Notes under the pieces: model-generated
Told to the model about the DNA's origin: nothing
What the model saw: only the letters and a program-made list of their open reading frames with translations
Database searches by the model: none
Made by a program: the position numbers and the translations under genes
From: Lampris incognitus
Lineage: Eukaryota; Chordata; Actinopteri; Lampriformes; Lampridae
NCBI RefSeq assembly: GCF_029633865.1
Contig: NC_079219.1
Location: 16,089,810 to 16,153,809, forward strand
Direction: 5' to 3'
Length of the DNA stretch: 64,000 nt
Shown: positions 27,784-39,753 of the stretch, in pieces
Layout: each line of letters starts with the position of its first letter
Position numbering within the stretch: the first letter of the stretch is position 1

Positions 27784-29092
27784 GTTCATATTAAACAGAG
27801 GCACGTTTGTCTGAATTAGCAGCAATACTTAAGAGGGGCAGGACTTAGCGATAGGTCATTTAGGCAGAGAGATGGAGGGTCTTTAAAGGAAAATTCAAAA
27901 CATTTTTTGCAACCTGGGTTTTATTTTTTTATTTTTTGCCATTGTGTATCGGTTATGAAATAATTTTACTCGCTGGTTTTGTTGAGTCTTAAACCTGTTC
28001 TAATGACAACAAAAAATGTAGCCTCAGTTAGACTGTGTATTTAATTTTCCCAATTTCTATAACTTCTCAGTTGCGCTGGCCGAGTAGTTTATCGATTCCT
28101 ACTACAAGTAAAATGGTGATCCCTGCAAGTTGAACCAGGAAGTAGTTCAGCCATGTGATCCATCATTGATAATATTAGACATTTTAGGTAATAACGTTAA
28201 AATTGCTCCTTCATTTTCATTTCCAAATATGTGGTTTAGCTAATTGGATTAAATTGGGCTTGTTGAAATATGTCTGACACTTGTGTTTCGTTGCCCCATA
28301 AGACGCTCTTGTAAAGCCACATCCAGCATTAGTGCCGAAGCCAAAATCTCCAAAATGAAACTGGTGAGTAAAATGTTATTATAACCGATACGTGTGATGG
28401 CTAATACTATGAAAATAAGACTGTTCGTAAAAGAATTGAATTTTCCTTTGTGACGAGAGAAGGCGTATGTATGTGTGTGTTTGTCTTTGAGGCTATGTTC
28501 AGAATGCAGAGGCCTTAATGCTCATTTCAGATGTTTTGTTTAGATCCATTTTTTTGTTTCATTGTTGACACCAAATTTTGAAGTAGAGCCATATCTGATA
28601 TCAGAGTGAACAGACATCTTCCCTAAAACAACTTGCATGAACAAATGAACAACAAAAATAGTTTTTGCCCCCGTGCGCAGCCTTTTCACCAGCAATCCTT
28701 TCAAACACGGGTTAATTGTAATATCTGTCCTCAGATTTAGGTTGAATAGGGGTCTTTATCTGAAATCACCAACTCTGATGTCTTTCCACTGACTTCCATC
28801 AGTGTCATTTATCTCTCAATCTTATGAGATAACTCCGTCCCTGCTAGTACCCCACGTGTGTCACAGATGCTAATCTCATTCTACCAGTTTCACTGAGTCA
28901 ATAACAGTGATGAGTCAGTGAAAGATATGCTGTTGTGCCAGATCAGCCAGCACTGATTCTCTGAGCCATGGAGACTCAAATTGCATGGCCACATATCAGA
29001 TATGTAATCTGATCCAGCCCGTGGCTTTTTAGTGAGGAAAACGTGAAATTAGTAAATACTGTAAGGTCAATGACTATGTGTTTGAGACACAT

Positions 29093-29094
<2 letters not shown>
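27784..29094. other. Unassigned
   Basis: AT-rich DNA with no coding region or named repeat that I recognise. A GGCCGAGTAG word near 28079 recalls tRNA D-arm text but has no matching T arm. Confidence 0.35.

Positions 29095-29178
<84 letters not shown>
29095..29178. repeat. (GA)n microsatellite, 84 bp
   Basis: An uninterrupted GA run of about 42 units. It generates spurious open frames on both strands. Confidence 0.98.
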
Positions 29179-29181
<3 letters not shown>

Positions 29182-29735
29182 ATATACAGGGGAGAACGTG
29201 CAGATTGTGTGAATTTTTTTTTTACTATAAATGGATGTTTGAGTAAGGTATTCTCCTCAATATTATAAGAATGGGAACCTAATCCCAGATACTGAGACAC
29301 TTTAGAATGGAATCATCGAGCTATAAAAATATTATTGTTATTATTATTATTATATGATGTATATCAGGTTATAATATAATGATAATATACATTTATGTCG
29401 CTGATAAATGACTATTACCCTCAGTCTGCAAAGGCAACTTGGGCAGGTTGTTGAGTTGCTCATGTCTCTTGACTGAAACACTCCCATATAAATTAAAGCT
29501 GACGTCTATGTACGTTGGGCATGTGCGGACAAGTAACTGCTCCATCACAAGCATGCCATTCCCACCTCAAACCTGCAGATTGTTGTTTCATATTACATGA
29601 CCTTGTACTTATATACTTTTACTTATACCATACTTGGATATTTTTTTAAATTCCTTCGTTACTATAGAAAAAAAATTAACTCATTTGGTTATTCAGCATA
29701 TTTTCATTATCATTGTTGCTACATGCTGACTATAC
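29179..29735. other. Unassigned
   Basis: Contains a short TTA run at about 29334-29353; nothing else is identified. Confidence 0.35.
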
Positions 29736-30282
29736 AGCGTTGCAAAGGTTAATTTTGAAACGTAATATAGGTTACAGATTACTATTTACCCTGTTAAATA
29801 TGTAATGAGTAATGTAACTATTTTAATTACATCATCAAAGTAATGGAATTTTTATCATTTGATAAATGTTTGATTACTTTTCTAACAAATGTTTTAAACC
29901 AGGCAATAAAGCTGAAAAGTCCTAAAAACATAAAATTAAACCAGACAGTGTAAACCTCACAACAGTACTCAACACTGATTACTGTCAAACTTTTATTAAA
30001 AGTTTTTCAAAGTTCTTACCCCCGTTTTCTGGAAATGTGCCAAAAGAAGGCATTCCTGCACAGCAAAAAGATGCAAAGCAACAGAATTTTTTTATATTTT
30101 ACATATAAGCTTTTTACCGAAAAGAATGTATTTGAATGTAACAACATATTAGTAAACCTTTTTAAATCATTAACATTTAGATTAGCAACTGTAATTTAAT
30201 TTAAAAAAATTTCTCAATAACTGTAGCGGATTACAATTACATAACCCTGTTACATGTAACTAGTTACTCCCCAACAGTGTGT
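29736..30282. mobile_element. Old non-autonomous DNA element with GTAACT/AGTTAC arms
   Basis: The right end read on the - strand starts CACTGTTGGGGAGTAACT and continues with AGTTACATGTAAC. The left end carries CAGCGTTGCAAAGG and repeated GTAATGTAACT words. Such palindromic GTAAC-rich ends with CAGTGTTGGGGAGTAAC termini are known from widespread fish and amphibian DNA repeats. Ends are eroded and no duplication is visible. Confidence 0.4.
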
Positions 30283-30837
30283 ATATATAGGTAGACCAGG
30301 ATTGTGTCTGCATTCATACTAACCATATAACCTACTACATATTTAAAAGTACTATCAGTAAATTTTTGGTTTTACTGTAGCAAATAATGGCCGTCATGTG
30401 TCGGGGGAGGTTGGACAGAATTGTCAATCTATACCACTTACAAAACGATAGCTTTGATAAATGTTGCTCCAAAAGTTGAATAAATATAGGTATTGCTTTT
30501 GAGAGGAGGGGTAAACTTCACAACTCTTAAGGTGTAAAAATTGATGCTGAGTTGACCATATTAATGTAGAACAGATAAGGAGCATTGTAATTAGATATAT
30601 ATAGCCATGTGTGATAAGTAATAAATACTGTACAGTGTTTTAAAACATGATTGCCCTTTAGATTGATATTTCTGTAGGATGTTAATATTGTCAGTTGTAT
30701 CATCTGCGGACCACCGTTGGTCAAGGGGATGGGGCATAAATTTGCTGACAATGCTGCAATTCCTACTGGTTGTGGATGATAGTCAGTCAATAAAATAAAA
30801 TTACTGGGTTTGCCTTTAAGCAGTATGTACTGCATAT
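30283..30837. other. Unassigned
   Basis: AT-rich, no recognised feature. It ends in the 8-bp word GCCTACTG, the left target duplication of the following hAT element. Confidence 0.35.
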
Positions 30838-31254
30838 GCCTACTGCAGGGATGGGCAACATTGATGATAGAGAGGGCCACACAAATTTTATCCTCACTAC
30901 CAGAGGGCCAGATTGTGACCATGCACTTCCAACAGTGGGATACTGTAACCCCATCACTCAATTAACCAATTATAGCTACTAATTTAATGAAAACAACAAA
31001 AAAATACCAGTAATCAAAGTTTATTATACCAACATTTCTATTTAATGAGCTTAACACGGAAACAAAATGTCCACATTCCTGAGTGATATACCATTATTTC
31101 AATGCAATGAGGTCTCAAAAATCCTCATTCAATAATGGTACAAAAGTTAACATTCGCACTAAGTGCAACAACTAATATTCATGTTTGTAGCGCATTTCGA
31201 TGCTAACTTCGGTCGTGATAATCAAATCAAACATGTTCAAATCAAACCGCAAGA

Positions 31255-31640
31255 GGGGCGGCACAGTGGCGCAGTAGTTAGGGCAGTCGCCTCACAGCAA
31301 CAAGGTGCTGGGTTCAAACCCTGGGGTTGTCCAACCTTGGGGGTCATCTCAGGTTGTCCTCTGTGTGGAGTTTGCATGTTCTCCCCATGTCTGCGTGGGT
31401 TTCCCCCGGGTGCTCCGGTTTCCTCCCACAGTCCAAAGACATGTAGTTCAGGTGAATTGGTCATACTAAATTGTCCCTAGGTGTGAATGTGTTGGCCCTG
31501 TGATGGACTGGTGGCCTGTCCAGAGTGTTTCCCTGCCTGCCGCCCAATGACTGCTGGAATAGGCTCCAGCATCCCACAGCCCTGATTAGGATTAGCAGCT
31601 TGGATAATGGAGTGGAATGGAATAGTGCATTTCTACACTG
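31255..31640 (+). mobile_element. tRNA-headed SINE in the hAT element
   Basis: Starts GGGGCGGCACAGTGGCGCAG with an A box. A B box GGTTCAAACCC lies near 31313, and a body (TGTGGAGTTTGCATGTTCTC, TCCTCCCACAGTCCAAAGAC) that I recognise from many fish genomes follows. The tail is GGAGTGGAATGGAAT. The right flank TAGTGCATTTC resembles TAGCGCATTTC at about 31189-31199, a possible duplication that would place the left edge further left. Confidence 0.8.
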
Positions 31641-31859
31641 CCCTCTCATTCCATGACATGTTCCAAATAAACATCCATTTAGCTCAAAATGGTAAATGGA
31701 CTGTATTTTATATAGTGATTTTCTAGTCTGACCACTTAAAGCACTTTTTTACAATGTATGCCTCATATTCACCCATTCACACACAGATTCATACACTGAT
31801 GAAGCCACTGAAACTCACCCCCAGGTGGCTCAGGATAAAGTTCTGTCTTAATGAGATAC

Positions 31860-33646
31860 TCATGAACTCTCTTGTGCATCCAATCTGCATGAGCTGGAAC
31901 AAAGTGTCATCTGTTGGCCTGTTTCTCTCTTGACTTGAAGTGCTTCATTGTTGAGAAGCTGCTCTTGCAGATGTAAGTGCTCCCAAACATGCTGGCCATT
32001 GAAAATGCAAAAACCCTGAGGAGTAGAAAGCGGGACTTGGGTAGTAATCTCCAAAATGAAATTCCTCTCTCACTGCGCTTTGCTTGAAAGAAGGGGTCTG
32101 ATTGTAGTTTGCAAAGTTCAAGTTGCAACTCTGGGGGTTGCTCACTGACAGCAGCAGAGACGGGGTCAGCGAATAATGCAATGCATGGCTGCATGGCATG
32201 GAAATCTTGAAAGTCTTCCTTGAACTACTGTAGTGTTTCTGTGTCTGCTCTGTACCTGAGAAATGTTTTCTCACATTCAGTGACATCTTTGCGCATCTTC
32301 ACAGGCAGGAAAGTGTGCCAAATTTGGATGGTCGGATGAAAAGCCTTCTTTGAACAGGGCTAATTTATGCTTAAATGCGTTCATGTGTGCATAGAGATCC
32401 AACACAGTTTTGCCTCTTCCCTGCAATTCCATAGTAAGGTGATTAAGATGCAAGGTAATATCCACAAGGAAGGCCATGTCGCAGAGAAAATCTGTATCCC
32501 TGAGTTTACTGAAGTAAGCATTTGTATCACATTAAATACCATCCTCCAAGAACACTGGGATTTCAGAGTACAGCGCAAAAATCCTCTCCAAGCACTTCCT
32601 GCAGCTCATCCATCTGATCTCAGTGTGCATCTGTAAATCCCCATAAGCGGCACTCACTTCATCCAAAAAGGCTACAAACTTCCTATGATTGAGAGACCTG
32701 TTCCCCCCTCAAATGAGATTGGTAACCTTGGTAACTAAATCCATGACATGGCTGAAGTTCACTGTCTTAGCACAGAGGACCTCCTATAAGATCAAAATTA
32801 AATAGGATTTAGCCTATGAATAGTTAGCTGGCAATAACGTCACCCACTTGCTGTATGATACAGTGCAATATTGGACAGTCAATGCCGCTCTATTGGAGGA
32901 GCCCAGTGAATCCAGTGCATCTTCCTCGCATTGATGATGCGCCATGGTAACAACAGCTGAAAGCTTGTCAAAGCCCTCATGCTCACAACACTTTAAATGG
33001 CGTTGAAAACATCCTTGCCCTTGGTAGTGTCATGCAAAGACACCAATTTCCATAACTCCTCGTGCACTTCAAATGAACTGTCAGTGTCTCTTGTGTAAAA
33101 GAGAAGCTGGCTAAAAAGCATACATCACACCTGTGTACTCTCATCCAACACTAAGAAGTACTTGCAGCCATGCATTACTTGTTTTAGCTTTCCCTCGACA
33201 TGATTTTGAATGTCAAAAATTCTTCACATCACTGTGCAACGGGACAGAGAGACCGTTTCAAAGTTCTTAGCCATGTTATCATCTCCAAAAGCTTTCACCA
33301 TCTCTGCTGCACATAGCATCACTGTTTTGCCATCTGACAAGGGCTTTTTTGCTTTAGCAAGCTCAAGGCAAACAGCATAAGATGCCTTGAGAGAGGAGTC
33401 CTGTGTAGACGTGGCTTTGGTAAAAAGGCTCTGCTGTCGGTGTATTTTTCCTTTAAGGTCAGCGATGATAGCGCCTCTGGCACCTCCGGTGTACATGCCA
33501 TATTTGTCTTTGTGCGTGGTATTGTAGTGGCGACTCAAGTTGAAATCCTTCATGGCTGATTTTGTTTCCAGGCACACTAAACACATAGGTTTGCCTTTGA
33601 ATTCCGTAAAAAAGATATTCTGTTTCCCATCTTGCCTGGAAGACAC
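31860..33646 (-). pseudogene. hAT transposase remnant
   Basis: The N-terminal frame (33224-33646) reads a zinc-finger segment CLVCLETKSAMKDFNLSRHY and SLKASYAVCLELAKAKKP. A later piece (32277-32477) reads CDMAFLVDITLHLNHLT-like text with NAFKHKLALF. The C-terminal piece (about 31907-32090) reads LLPKSRFLLLRVFAFSMASM and STMKHFKSRE, the dimerisation region. Several frameshifts and stops lie between, so no active protein is possible. Confidence 0.85.
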
Positions 33647-33979
33647 GGTTCCCTAGGTTACGTGTTTTTTTTTTTGCCACTCATATCGCTCCTCCTCGTG
33701 TGTCGTTGCGGAAGAGGCCCGCCAAGACCAGGATGAGACCATGTGCAAGCAGTTTCTTGTCTACAAGCCTCTTGTGTTTCGAGGGAGCGCCCTCTATCAG
33801 TGGACAGTATAATTACAAGTGGGATCCGGTTCAAACGTAGTCAAATTGGCCCACTTGCTTCCAACGCCTGTGAACCCAACAATTTGTTGATATTTGGAAA
33901 TTGACCTGTGGGCCATACTGACTGAGGACAGGGGCTGAATGCTGCCCACGGGTGCCAATTGCCCATGTCTGGCCTACTG

Positions 33980-34915
33980 CATACTCATGGTAAGACTGGT
34001 TGCTATTATTAAAAAACCGCCTGGGCTTCAGTATACTCAAACAGTACATCACATTTCTGAATAACCGTTTCCTTGCAATTGCAAAAGTCCCCCTTGTTTT
34101 CTAATCATGTCCCTTTAATACGCTCGATCAACAACGAATAGCTCAAGAACAGCAGGGCTTTCCACTTGTTGCCTCATAGATAAACATTACCAGCCAGCTA
34201 TGTGGCTTTTGCTGTCTCTCAAGTAACTACTACAATTGTATGATGAGTGATTGCTTAAGATCAAACTCGAAACTGCGTTGAACTCACCTTTTTTCTCGTC
34301 TCACTAATATGTGACTGATTTTAAGAACTATTTAAAAAGGATTTAGAAAACTAGTTGGAAAAGATATGAAATGACTCAGATAAATGTGGATACCATGCAG
34401 ATAAAAAAAAGAGTTAACCTAGGATTAACCTGGCTGGCTAAAAGCATACAGTGTTCACCATATCAGGAAAGGTGCTGCATTTTTTTTAATTTTTTTTAGA
34501 GATATAGACCGATGCCGACGTCAGGTATGAAACAAGTGCTCAAAGTATGCTGATGGCAGGTGACAAGATAGCCTGCCTGGCCCCACATCCAGTACAGATT
34601 CAGAGTTTGTTTGGACAGATATTGTTGTACATGAGATTGAAACTGATGGTGTATTACATAAGACTGAAACTGTCTCCCTCCCTCACCATGTTGGTCATCA
34701 GTTCTCATGTGTCCCAAACGTCAACCACAACAATCTATCTATTATAGCACCTTCTGGCAGCAGCACTATGTACCACAATTCAATTTATCCCATTAGTTTG
34801 TTGTCCCTCCGTTACCAGGGTATTGTCGTTTTGTACAGATTGAAACCACCCTGTCTGTTGTGGGGTCCAGAGGCCAGCCTGTGTCAGGAAACCTTAGCAA
34901 CTGGAAGTGTTTTAA
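33980..34915. other. Unassigned
   Basis: AT-rich with poly-T runs near 34480; no named feature. Confidence 0.35.
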
Positions 34916-35320
34916 ATGCTTTCCATTGCTGAGGTTTTCTTAGTGGGGCTGTTGCCTGACTATATCCTTGTTTTGTACCCCTCTTCAGTGATGAATAACT
35001 CTGTCCATACTAATACACTAATTTTATTTCGTTGTACTCAATCATGGCTTCTATACGGGGCTTACTCTTATATTTTAGACGACTTTGCAGATTATACTGC
35101 AGACTTAGTTACTTGCACTGACAAAAATATAATAATGGGTGATTTTAACATTTATATAACTCGTCACTTGCTACCAGCACCGGTCCCACTGCCTTGAAAA
35201 CTACTGTGATTAAACCACCATTAAAAAAACATAACCCGGGGTTACCCAGCTTCTATAGGCTGATCTCAGACGTCCATTGTATTTTAAAAGGTAACCTGCC
35301 TAGCGCTCATGTCACACAGA
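34916..35320 (+). pseudogene. L2-group LINE endonuclease/RT fragment
   Basis: The frame reads DDFADYTADLVTCTDKNIIM followed by GDFNIY, the endonuclease D-F-N motif block of L2-like LINEs. After about 30 codons the text resembles the RT N-terminal block (TTVIKPPLKK in a shifted frame, then a YRLIS segment). An internal deletion joins the two. Confidence 0.6.
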
Positions 35321-36121
35321 GTTAGAGAGCAAAAATAAGAACTAAACATCTAGCAGTTATCACTGATCCAATCAGTTAATATGAATAACAAAGGAGTTTA
35401 AATGAAGAGTTTAATTTTTAAATGTCAAATATCCAGTTGGGAAATCATTGAAACTTGAAATTGGTGATCTTAAGAGTTTTAGGATGGGTCATACCATTTT
35501 CGACATGCAAGAATGTTTGTTGCTACGTGTCTATGACACACTGTGGCCTTGTGTTTCATTTACTTAAATAAAGATTAAACATGACAATTATAGTTTTTGT
35601 TGTTATTTGTTAACTGCTAATAAATAAAACAATTTGTATAGGGGCAAGTAAAAATTAACTTTGGGCAATTAGATTTCTTGACCCACTTGCCTGACCAGGG
35701 AAGTGGAAAAACAAAAAAAACATTAATGTTGGACCCTGCCTTAGCACTGTGACCAAGCTCTTGTGTTGGTAATGTGTAATCAGTACTTTTTGACCTAAAT
35801 AATTAAAATTATTGCAAGACTTTGGAGTTTTATTTGAGTCAGTTGGTGTGTGACATACAGTGGATTCAGTTCACTATAAATATATAATCAATTGGGGAAA
35901 GTGGGTTGTCTTAAATTGAAATATTGTAAAACTTTATTGTAAGGACTCTCACACTGTCAGAAAGGGTACAACTTTGTACATTTCTTTTTGTAGGTCTTGA
36001 GTACACAGTATTACAACTTGTTACACATATACCTATTATGAGATACAAACATTGGTAATTAGCACCTTACATTATATTACATGATATATATTTTAGCTGC
36101 ACCTTACAAAATATAAGTGTA
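35321..36121. other. Unassigned
   Basis: AT-rich, no recognised feature. Confidence 0.35.
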
Positions 36122-36835
36122 CAGTGCTGTGAAAAAGCATTTGCCCCTTTCTTGATTTCTTCTCTTTTTGCATATTTTTCATGTTGAAAGGGTTCAGATC
36201 TTCATAGAAAATGTAACATAAGACAAGGAGAGCCCAAGTAAACACAAAATACAGTTTTAACTGATCATTTCATTTATTGAAGGAAAAAAGTTATCCAACA
36301 GCTATATCACCCATGTGAAAAGTAATTTTCCCTCTGAACTTAATAACTGGTTGTGCCACCTTTACCAACAACTGCAACCAAACGCTTCCTATAATTGGAG
36401 AGCCGTCTTGCTCATCACTGAGGAATTCTGGCTCACTCTTCTTTCAATTCAGCGACACTGGGGGGTTTTCAAGCATAAACTGCTTGTTTAAGGTCCTCCC
36501 ACAGCAACTCGATAGGGCTCAAGTCAGGACTTTGACTAGGCAACTCCAAAACCTTCATTTTGTTTATTTCTATCCATTCTGAGGAAGTCTTATTCTTGTG
36601 TTTTGGATAATTGTCCTGCTGCATAACCCAGTTACACTTCAGCCTCAGATCACAGACTGATGACCGGACATTCTCCTTCAGAATTTTCTGGTAGATAGCA
36701 GAATTCATGGTTTCTTCAATGATGGTAAGTCTTCCAGACCCTGATGCAGTAAAGCATCCCCCACACCATCACACTACCACTACCATGTCTGACTGTTGGT
36801 ATGATGTTTTTATTGTGAGAGCCCTGACAACATGA
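36122..36835 (-). mobile_element. Tc1/mariner transposon, right end missing
   Basis: The left end starts CAGTGCTGTGAAAAAGCATT, a common fish Tc1-like terminus. The transposase C-terminal half reads on the - strand. The element stops at about 36835, where LINE text begins, so the transposase N-terminus and second terminal repeat are lost. Confidence 0.8.
36469..36835 (-). pseudogene. Tc1 transposase, C-terminal half
   Basis: Reads RHGSGSVMVWG, then NSAIYQKILKENVRSSVC, WVMQQDNYPKHK (second catalytic Asp in QQDN) and SPDLSPIELLWEDLKQAV (the third acidic residue is the Glu in this block). Frame breaks near 36710-36720 and loss of the N-terminal DNA-binding half make it inactive. Confidence 0.85.
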
Positions 36836-37432
36836 AGCTAGGACAACAACCTCCATCTCAACGTCAGCAAAACTAAGGAGCTGATAGTGGACTTTAGGAA
36901 GCTGCAGTGGGGAGGGCACACCCCCATTTACATCAGCAGGGCAACAGTGTAGGGAGTCTGCAGCTTCAGGTTCCTCAGGGTGAACATCAAGAGAGGACCT
37001 GACCTTGTCAAACCACACCGGTATCGTCTTCAAGGCCAAGGCGGTGAGACGACAGCCCTTCTTTCTTCACAGGCTAAGAAAGTTCAGCATGGACTCCAGG
37101 ATACTCTGCAACTTCCACAAATGCACCATCGAGAGTACCCTGACTGGCTGCATCACCGCCTGTTATGGCAGCTGCACCAACCTTGACTGCAGGGCTCTAC
37201 AGAGGGTGGTGAGAACAGCGAAGCACATCACCAGCACTGAGCTACCAGCCATGCTAGACTTCTACACTCAGAGGTGCAGGAAGAACACCCAGTGGATAGC
37301 TGGGGAACGCAGCCCCATATTCACTCGTGTTACTGTCTGGCAAATGGTACCAGAGCATCTGCACCCAAACCAAAAGGCTTAAGGACAGCTTTTTCACCCA
37401 TAAGACTCTTGAACACAGACTCTGGACACTTG

Positions 37433-37434
<2 letters not shown>
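36836..37434 (+). pseudogene. LINE (CR1/L2/Rex-like) RT 3' fragment
   Basis: Text runs NVSKTKELIVDFRK (about 36860), then in a shifted frame RLRKFSMDSRILCNFHKCTI, ALQRVVRTAKHITSTELPAM and TQRCRKN, then KDSFFTHKTLE-like 3' text. These are the C-terminal blocks after the RT catalytic site. It directly follows the Tc1 fragment. Confidence 0.75.

Positions 37435-37468
<34 letters not shown>
37435..37468. repeat. (CA)n microsatellite
   Basis: About 17 CA units. Confidence 0.95.
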
Positions 37469-37469
<1 letters not shown>

Positions 37470-37639
37470 CTCTCTCACTCTCTTTCTCTGAGTGCATGCT
37501 GGGAGTGGAAGAAGGTGAGAATGAATGTGCGTTTCAGCGTAAGTGCGTTTTCTATTTTTTCTATCTTTCGTTGGGTTTTTTTTTAGTTTTATTTTGAAAG
37601 ATTTATTGTCATAGTGGTGTTATTTGATTTCAGAGTGGT

Positions 37640-38990
37640 TTCGACCAATCCGGCTGTAAGTCATGCAGACCCGTGGAGTTGGGGACATGGGTTTGGAGAA
37701 ACTCACACACCGACATGGAGTTGAACTGTCCAACTTTCAATTGCTCTGTGGAAGATTGCATTTTAGCGAAAGGTGAAATTGTCAGTTATGACAGTGTAAA
37801 GTCCACATCTAGAATGAATACTGGGGTCGTTATTTTTCTGGATAGTGTTGATAAAGTTAATGTGATTGTTGAGCAAGGTGTGGTGATCCAAGATACCTTT
37901 GTTCAGGTGGTGCCGCTGGTTAATCTGGCCAAAAAGATCATTTTATCCAAAGTCCCTCCATTCATTAGCAATGAAATTTGTGGACAGAACTGGTGAGACA
38001 CGGACAATTAATGTCCCCTATAAAAGTGATTCCTCTTGAGCTGTAAATCTATGCATTTAAAATATGTTGTTTCCTTTAGAAGGCAGGTCTTTATGATTCT
38101 GAAGAACAACATGAGTTAAATTTGATGTTGAAGCTTACAGTAGATGGTTTTGACTACACTGTTTATGTATCTTTGGAGAAAATAAAATGTTTTGGCTGTG
38201 GAATGGAGGGTCACCTCATCTGTTCCTGTCCAAATAAACTTCAGAGTCAAATGATCGTAAGACTGCAGCACAGAGCCCTGAGCAAACTGGGACCGCAGCA
38301 CTGAACGCAAACCAGGAAAAACCACAGCAGGAAAAATAAAAAACAGTGAAGCCCAGTTTCAGGCTGCTGGTTCAGGTGCTGCTGATCCAGGTTCTGCTAA
38401 CCCGGAGACTGCTGGCCCAGATGCTGCTGACCTGGGTTCTGCTAATCTGGGAGCTGTGGGTTCAGGTGCTGCTGATCCGGGTCCTATAGATTCTGTTGTA
38501 GAGGTTATTGAAGTGTCACACAGTTACTATTAACTGTGATGTGGACACAGCCTGAAACAAAGGAAGCAGAATGTTCTCTGGAGGAGGAAAGTAAGATGTT
38601 GATAAACAAAGACTCTTCTAATGACAAGGAAGAGAAGAGGAATGCTGATGATGTGATTCAGCCTTCTAGTAAAGCAATAAATGTTTCTCATCAGGGTAGG
38701 TGTCTGCAGTTGGATGAAAGTGAAGGTGATGAGGAAAGTGATGTGGAGTCTCTAGCTTCCTCACAGACATGGACTCACAAACAGAATGGATACTCTTTAG
38801 TGAGTATTAAAACGTTTCTGCAGGATACTAAGGGAGCCAGAAATGTTAAAGTTGTGAAAGTGTTCCCTGATTTACAACTCTTCTTTGATTCAGTGGAGAC
38901 TTTTCTGAGAAGTCCTGGTGGTTTGGGGGAGAAAGCTTTCATTGAAAAGAAACTTATTGCTTAAAAAAAATTGTTCAAAAGGTCAAAAAC
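37640..38990 (+). pseudogene. L1-Tx1 LINE ORF1 (RNA-binding protein) remnant
   Basis: The first piece (37673-37996) reads SYDSVKSTSRMNTGVVIFL and QDTFVQVVPLVN. The second (about 38122-38250) holds a CCHC zinc knuckle CFGCGMEGHLICSC. The third (38536-38964) ends with acidic text and SLVSIKTFLQDTKGARNV, FPDLQLFF. This is the ORF1 layout of fish L1-Tx1 elements. A deletion near 37995 and frameshifts near 38300 and 38530 break it. An Ala/Gly/Asp repeat (GCTGCTGATCC words) lies at about 38370-38490. No ORF2 follows. Confidence 0.75.
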
Positions 38991-39323
38991 AGTTCGACGA
39001 TGATGAATTAGTTTTTCAATTTAGAGAGAGAGAGAGGCTGAGACAACACATCTCTTTGTTCTAGTAGCTGCTCCAGGGACCAATCATAAATGGCACTCAT
39101 TTCAGTGCAGTCTGTCAAGTGGGGCCAACTCTGCTCAGGTGGTTCTGTGTGTCTAACGTGGTGACTCTGGGACATGTAGTCCAGCCTACAGGTGCAAACA
39201 TGGACAATGCAGCTCCTCTTGCCTCCCACTTAGAGTTGAGATCGACTCGTGTTCTCACTCCTACTGCTTAATAAATGGAGAGAAGCTCTCACAAGTGGTG
39301 AGCGAACATGGTTGAATCGGTAT
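38991..39323. other. Unassigned, between L1 ORF1 and the gypsy LTR
   Basis: A short GA run at 39025-39036 and an AATAAA near 39271; nothing named. Confidence 0.3.
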
Positions 39324-39564
39324 TGTAGTAACTTGAACAACACGTATACTTTATAATAAGAAAGCTTTACTTGACTGAATAGGACCGATACATAGCTGAA
39401 TTGTAGTGCACTAACCGTCCGTGAGCACTAACATGGCACAAAGCATAATAGACTGATGGTCAGAACACATTTACTTCCTGTGTGACGTCCTAAAGGGTAC
39501 AGGGACCCCATAAAAGAATAATAATAAAACTAGTTCCGTTTAACTCATTATAACACTTACAACA
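39324..39564 (-). repeat. 3' LTR of the nested - strand gypsy element
   Basis: 241 bp with TG...CA ends. On the - strand CTTAAGGGGGGAGAAG immediately precedes it, a polypurine tract. The last 88 bp on the + side (39477-39564) match 53272-53359 at about 90% by eye, which I interpret as the remains of the 5' LTR of the same element 14 kb away. Confidence 0.75.
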
Positions 39565-39753
39565 CTTCTCCCCCCTTAAGCTAAATTTCCCCTGTGGACA
39601 GAAAAACATTTAACAACAGAAGTCTTGTACACCCTCAAATTTGTTAGCGTAGGCCCGTGAACATAAACAATAACCTGACACATGACACTGTAAGCATCTG
39701 ATGTAGGTAAGCCACTTATGCAACACATGAACACCCTGACTTCAGTCTCTGTC

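Larger units (their letters stand above)
30846..33971 (-). mobile_element. hAT transposon, 3.1 kb, transposase broken
   Basis: GCCTACTG flanks the element on both sides (30838-30845 and 33972-33979), an 8-bp duplication. Ends are imperfect inverted repeats: CAGGGATGGGCAAC on the left, and CAGACATGGGCAATTGG read from the right. A transposase of the GTF2IRD2/ZBED-like hAT group reads on the - strand in pieces. A SINE is inserted at about 31255-31640. Confidence 0.9.

Noticed and set aside
28079..28145. tRNA-like text near GGCCGAGTAG
   Set aside because: The D-arm-like word has no matching acceptor stem or T arm, so no tRNA gene can be supported.
29043..29300. Open frames on both strands with Arg-Glu or Leu-Ser repeats
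   Set aside because: They are translations of the GA microsatellite at 29095-29178 with no start context or domain.
34547..34747. 66-codon frame on the + strand
   Set aside because: No motif, short, and in AT-rich unassigned DNA.
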